Positions 41,361 to 41,686 of a stretch of DNA of 41,686 bases are shown piece after piece. Both the position numbers and the translations under genes were made by a program. Location of the stretch: positions 1-41,686 of the forward strand of contig CAJPQU010000001.1 of assembly GCA_905372875.1 (NCBI GenBank). Reading direction: 5' to 3'. The notes beneath the pieces are model-generated. The model was not told the DNA's origin, did no database searches, and was given only the letters and a program-made list of their open reading frames with translations. The first letter of the stretch is position 1. Every line of letters begins with the position of its first letter. Source of the stretch: an uncultured Schwartzia sp. (GTDB taxonomy: Bacteria > Bacillota > Negativicutes > Selenomonadales > Selenomonadaceae).

Positions 41361-41686
41361 ATGCGGGTACGTACCGTTACGCTGGCCAATTATCGAAACT
41401 ATGAGCAGCAGAGCATCGAGGCATCTCCCTCGGTAAATATTTTTTTAGGACGCAATGCGCAAGGGAAAACGAATATCCTGGAGGGGATATGGTACGCAGC
41501 CTTGGGACGATCTCACCGCGCCCGCACCGATGCCGAACTGATCCGCTGGAACGAAGCGGCGGGGCGGCTCTCGTTGGAGACAGAGCGCCGAGGTGTGAAA
41601 TACGCTTTGGAATTTCGTTTTTTTCGGAACCGCCGCCGACAGATTTTCCTCGGCGGGCAGCCCATTCCCACCCGGGATCTCATCGG
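41361..41686 (+). CDS. recF: Recombination mediator RecF, 5' part
   Basis: The first 108 codons are in the window and the gene runs off the right edge. Begins MRVRTVTLANYRNYEQQSIE, with the Walker A motif FLGRNAQGKTNILEG at about residues 34-48. RecF with RecO and RecR loads RecA at gaps. Its position after dnaN and the S4 gene is the standard order. Confidence 0.97.
   Translation, partial: MRVRTVTLANYRNYEQQSIEASPSVNIFLGRNAQGKTNILEGIWYAALGRSHRARTDAELIRWNEAAGRLSLETERRGVKYALEFRFFRNRRRQIFLGGQPIPTRDLI

Overview
The window is a GC-rich chromosomal segment around a replication origin. At the right end is the conserved origin block: rsmG-mnmG-mnmE-jag-yidC-yidD-rnpA-rpmH on the minus strand, then oriC, then dnaA-dnaN-S4 protein-recF on the plus strand. 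The gene set and order are those of a Firmicute. The split B12-dependent methionine synthase, free-standing AICAR transformylase, nitrogenase-like remnant, DUF4446 next to parB, and high GC suggest a strict anaerobe, most likely a Negativicute (Veillonellales/Selenomonadales type). The phylum-level call is firm; the class-level call is inference from gene content.

Layout. 1-7.7 kb: a truncated membrane protein, a GH3 lipoprotein, a HigBA-type toxin-antitoxin pair bracketed by two related hairpins, an EF-G paralogue, small hypothetical proteins, tRNA-Gln(CTG) with a near-perfect promoter and terminator, a 4-oxalocrotonate-tautomerase-like protein and cysteine synthase. 7.7-12.3 kb: a potassium uptake operon, trkA followed by two different trkH genes. 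12.3-15.2 kb: a minus-strand, probably Fur-controlled cluster (DUF4198 exported protein, membrane-anchored exported protein, 4Fe-4S membrane protein, nitrogenase-like protein). Its last two genes appear truncated and fused out of frame by a deletion. 15.2-18.6 kb: a copper operon (csoR, membrane-anchored HMA protein, copA with an HMA domain at each end) with a CsoR-type operator inside its promoter. 18.8-22.8 kb: a lone FliD-C-like protein, an SprT-like metalloprotein, DUF4446, parB and parA.

22.9-25.4 kb holds the most striking structure: eleven parS sites (consensus TGTTTCACGTGAAACA) in 2.4 kb. Nine lie in a 1.5-kb gene-free stretch upstream of parA, and two flank the gap between the methionine synthase activation subunit and metH. 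Several lie inside longer perfect palindromes of up to 40 bp. 25.4-31.1 kb: short metH without its reactivation domain, a YafQ/RelB-type toxin-antitoxin pair with a 113-bp tandem repeat upstream, a free-standing AICAR transformylase, a triplet of DnaA boxes about 8 kb from dnaA, and a secreted charged coiled-coil protein. 31.2-41.7 kb: the origin block, with DnaA boxes on both sides of dnaA (bipartite oriC).

The replication and segregation parts (oriC, dnaA, dnaN, recF, parAB, parS) form the backbone. Accessory modules (metal handling, toxin-antitoxin pairs, repeats) are inserted between them and carry most of the unusual features.
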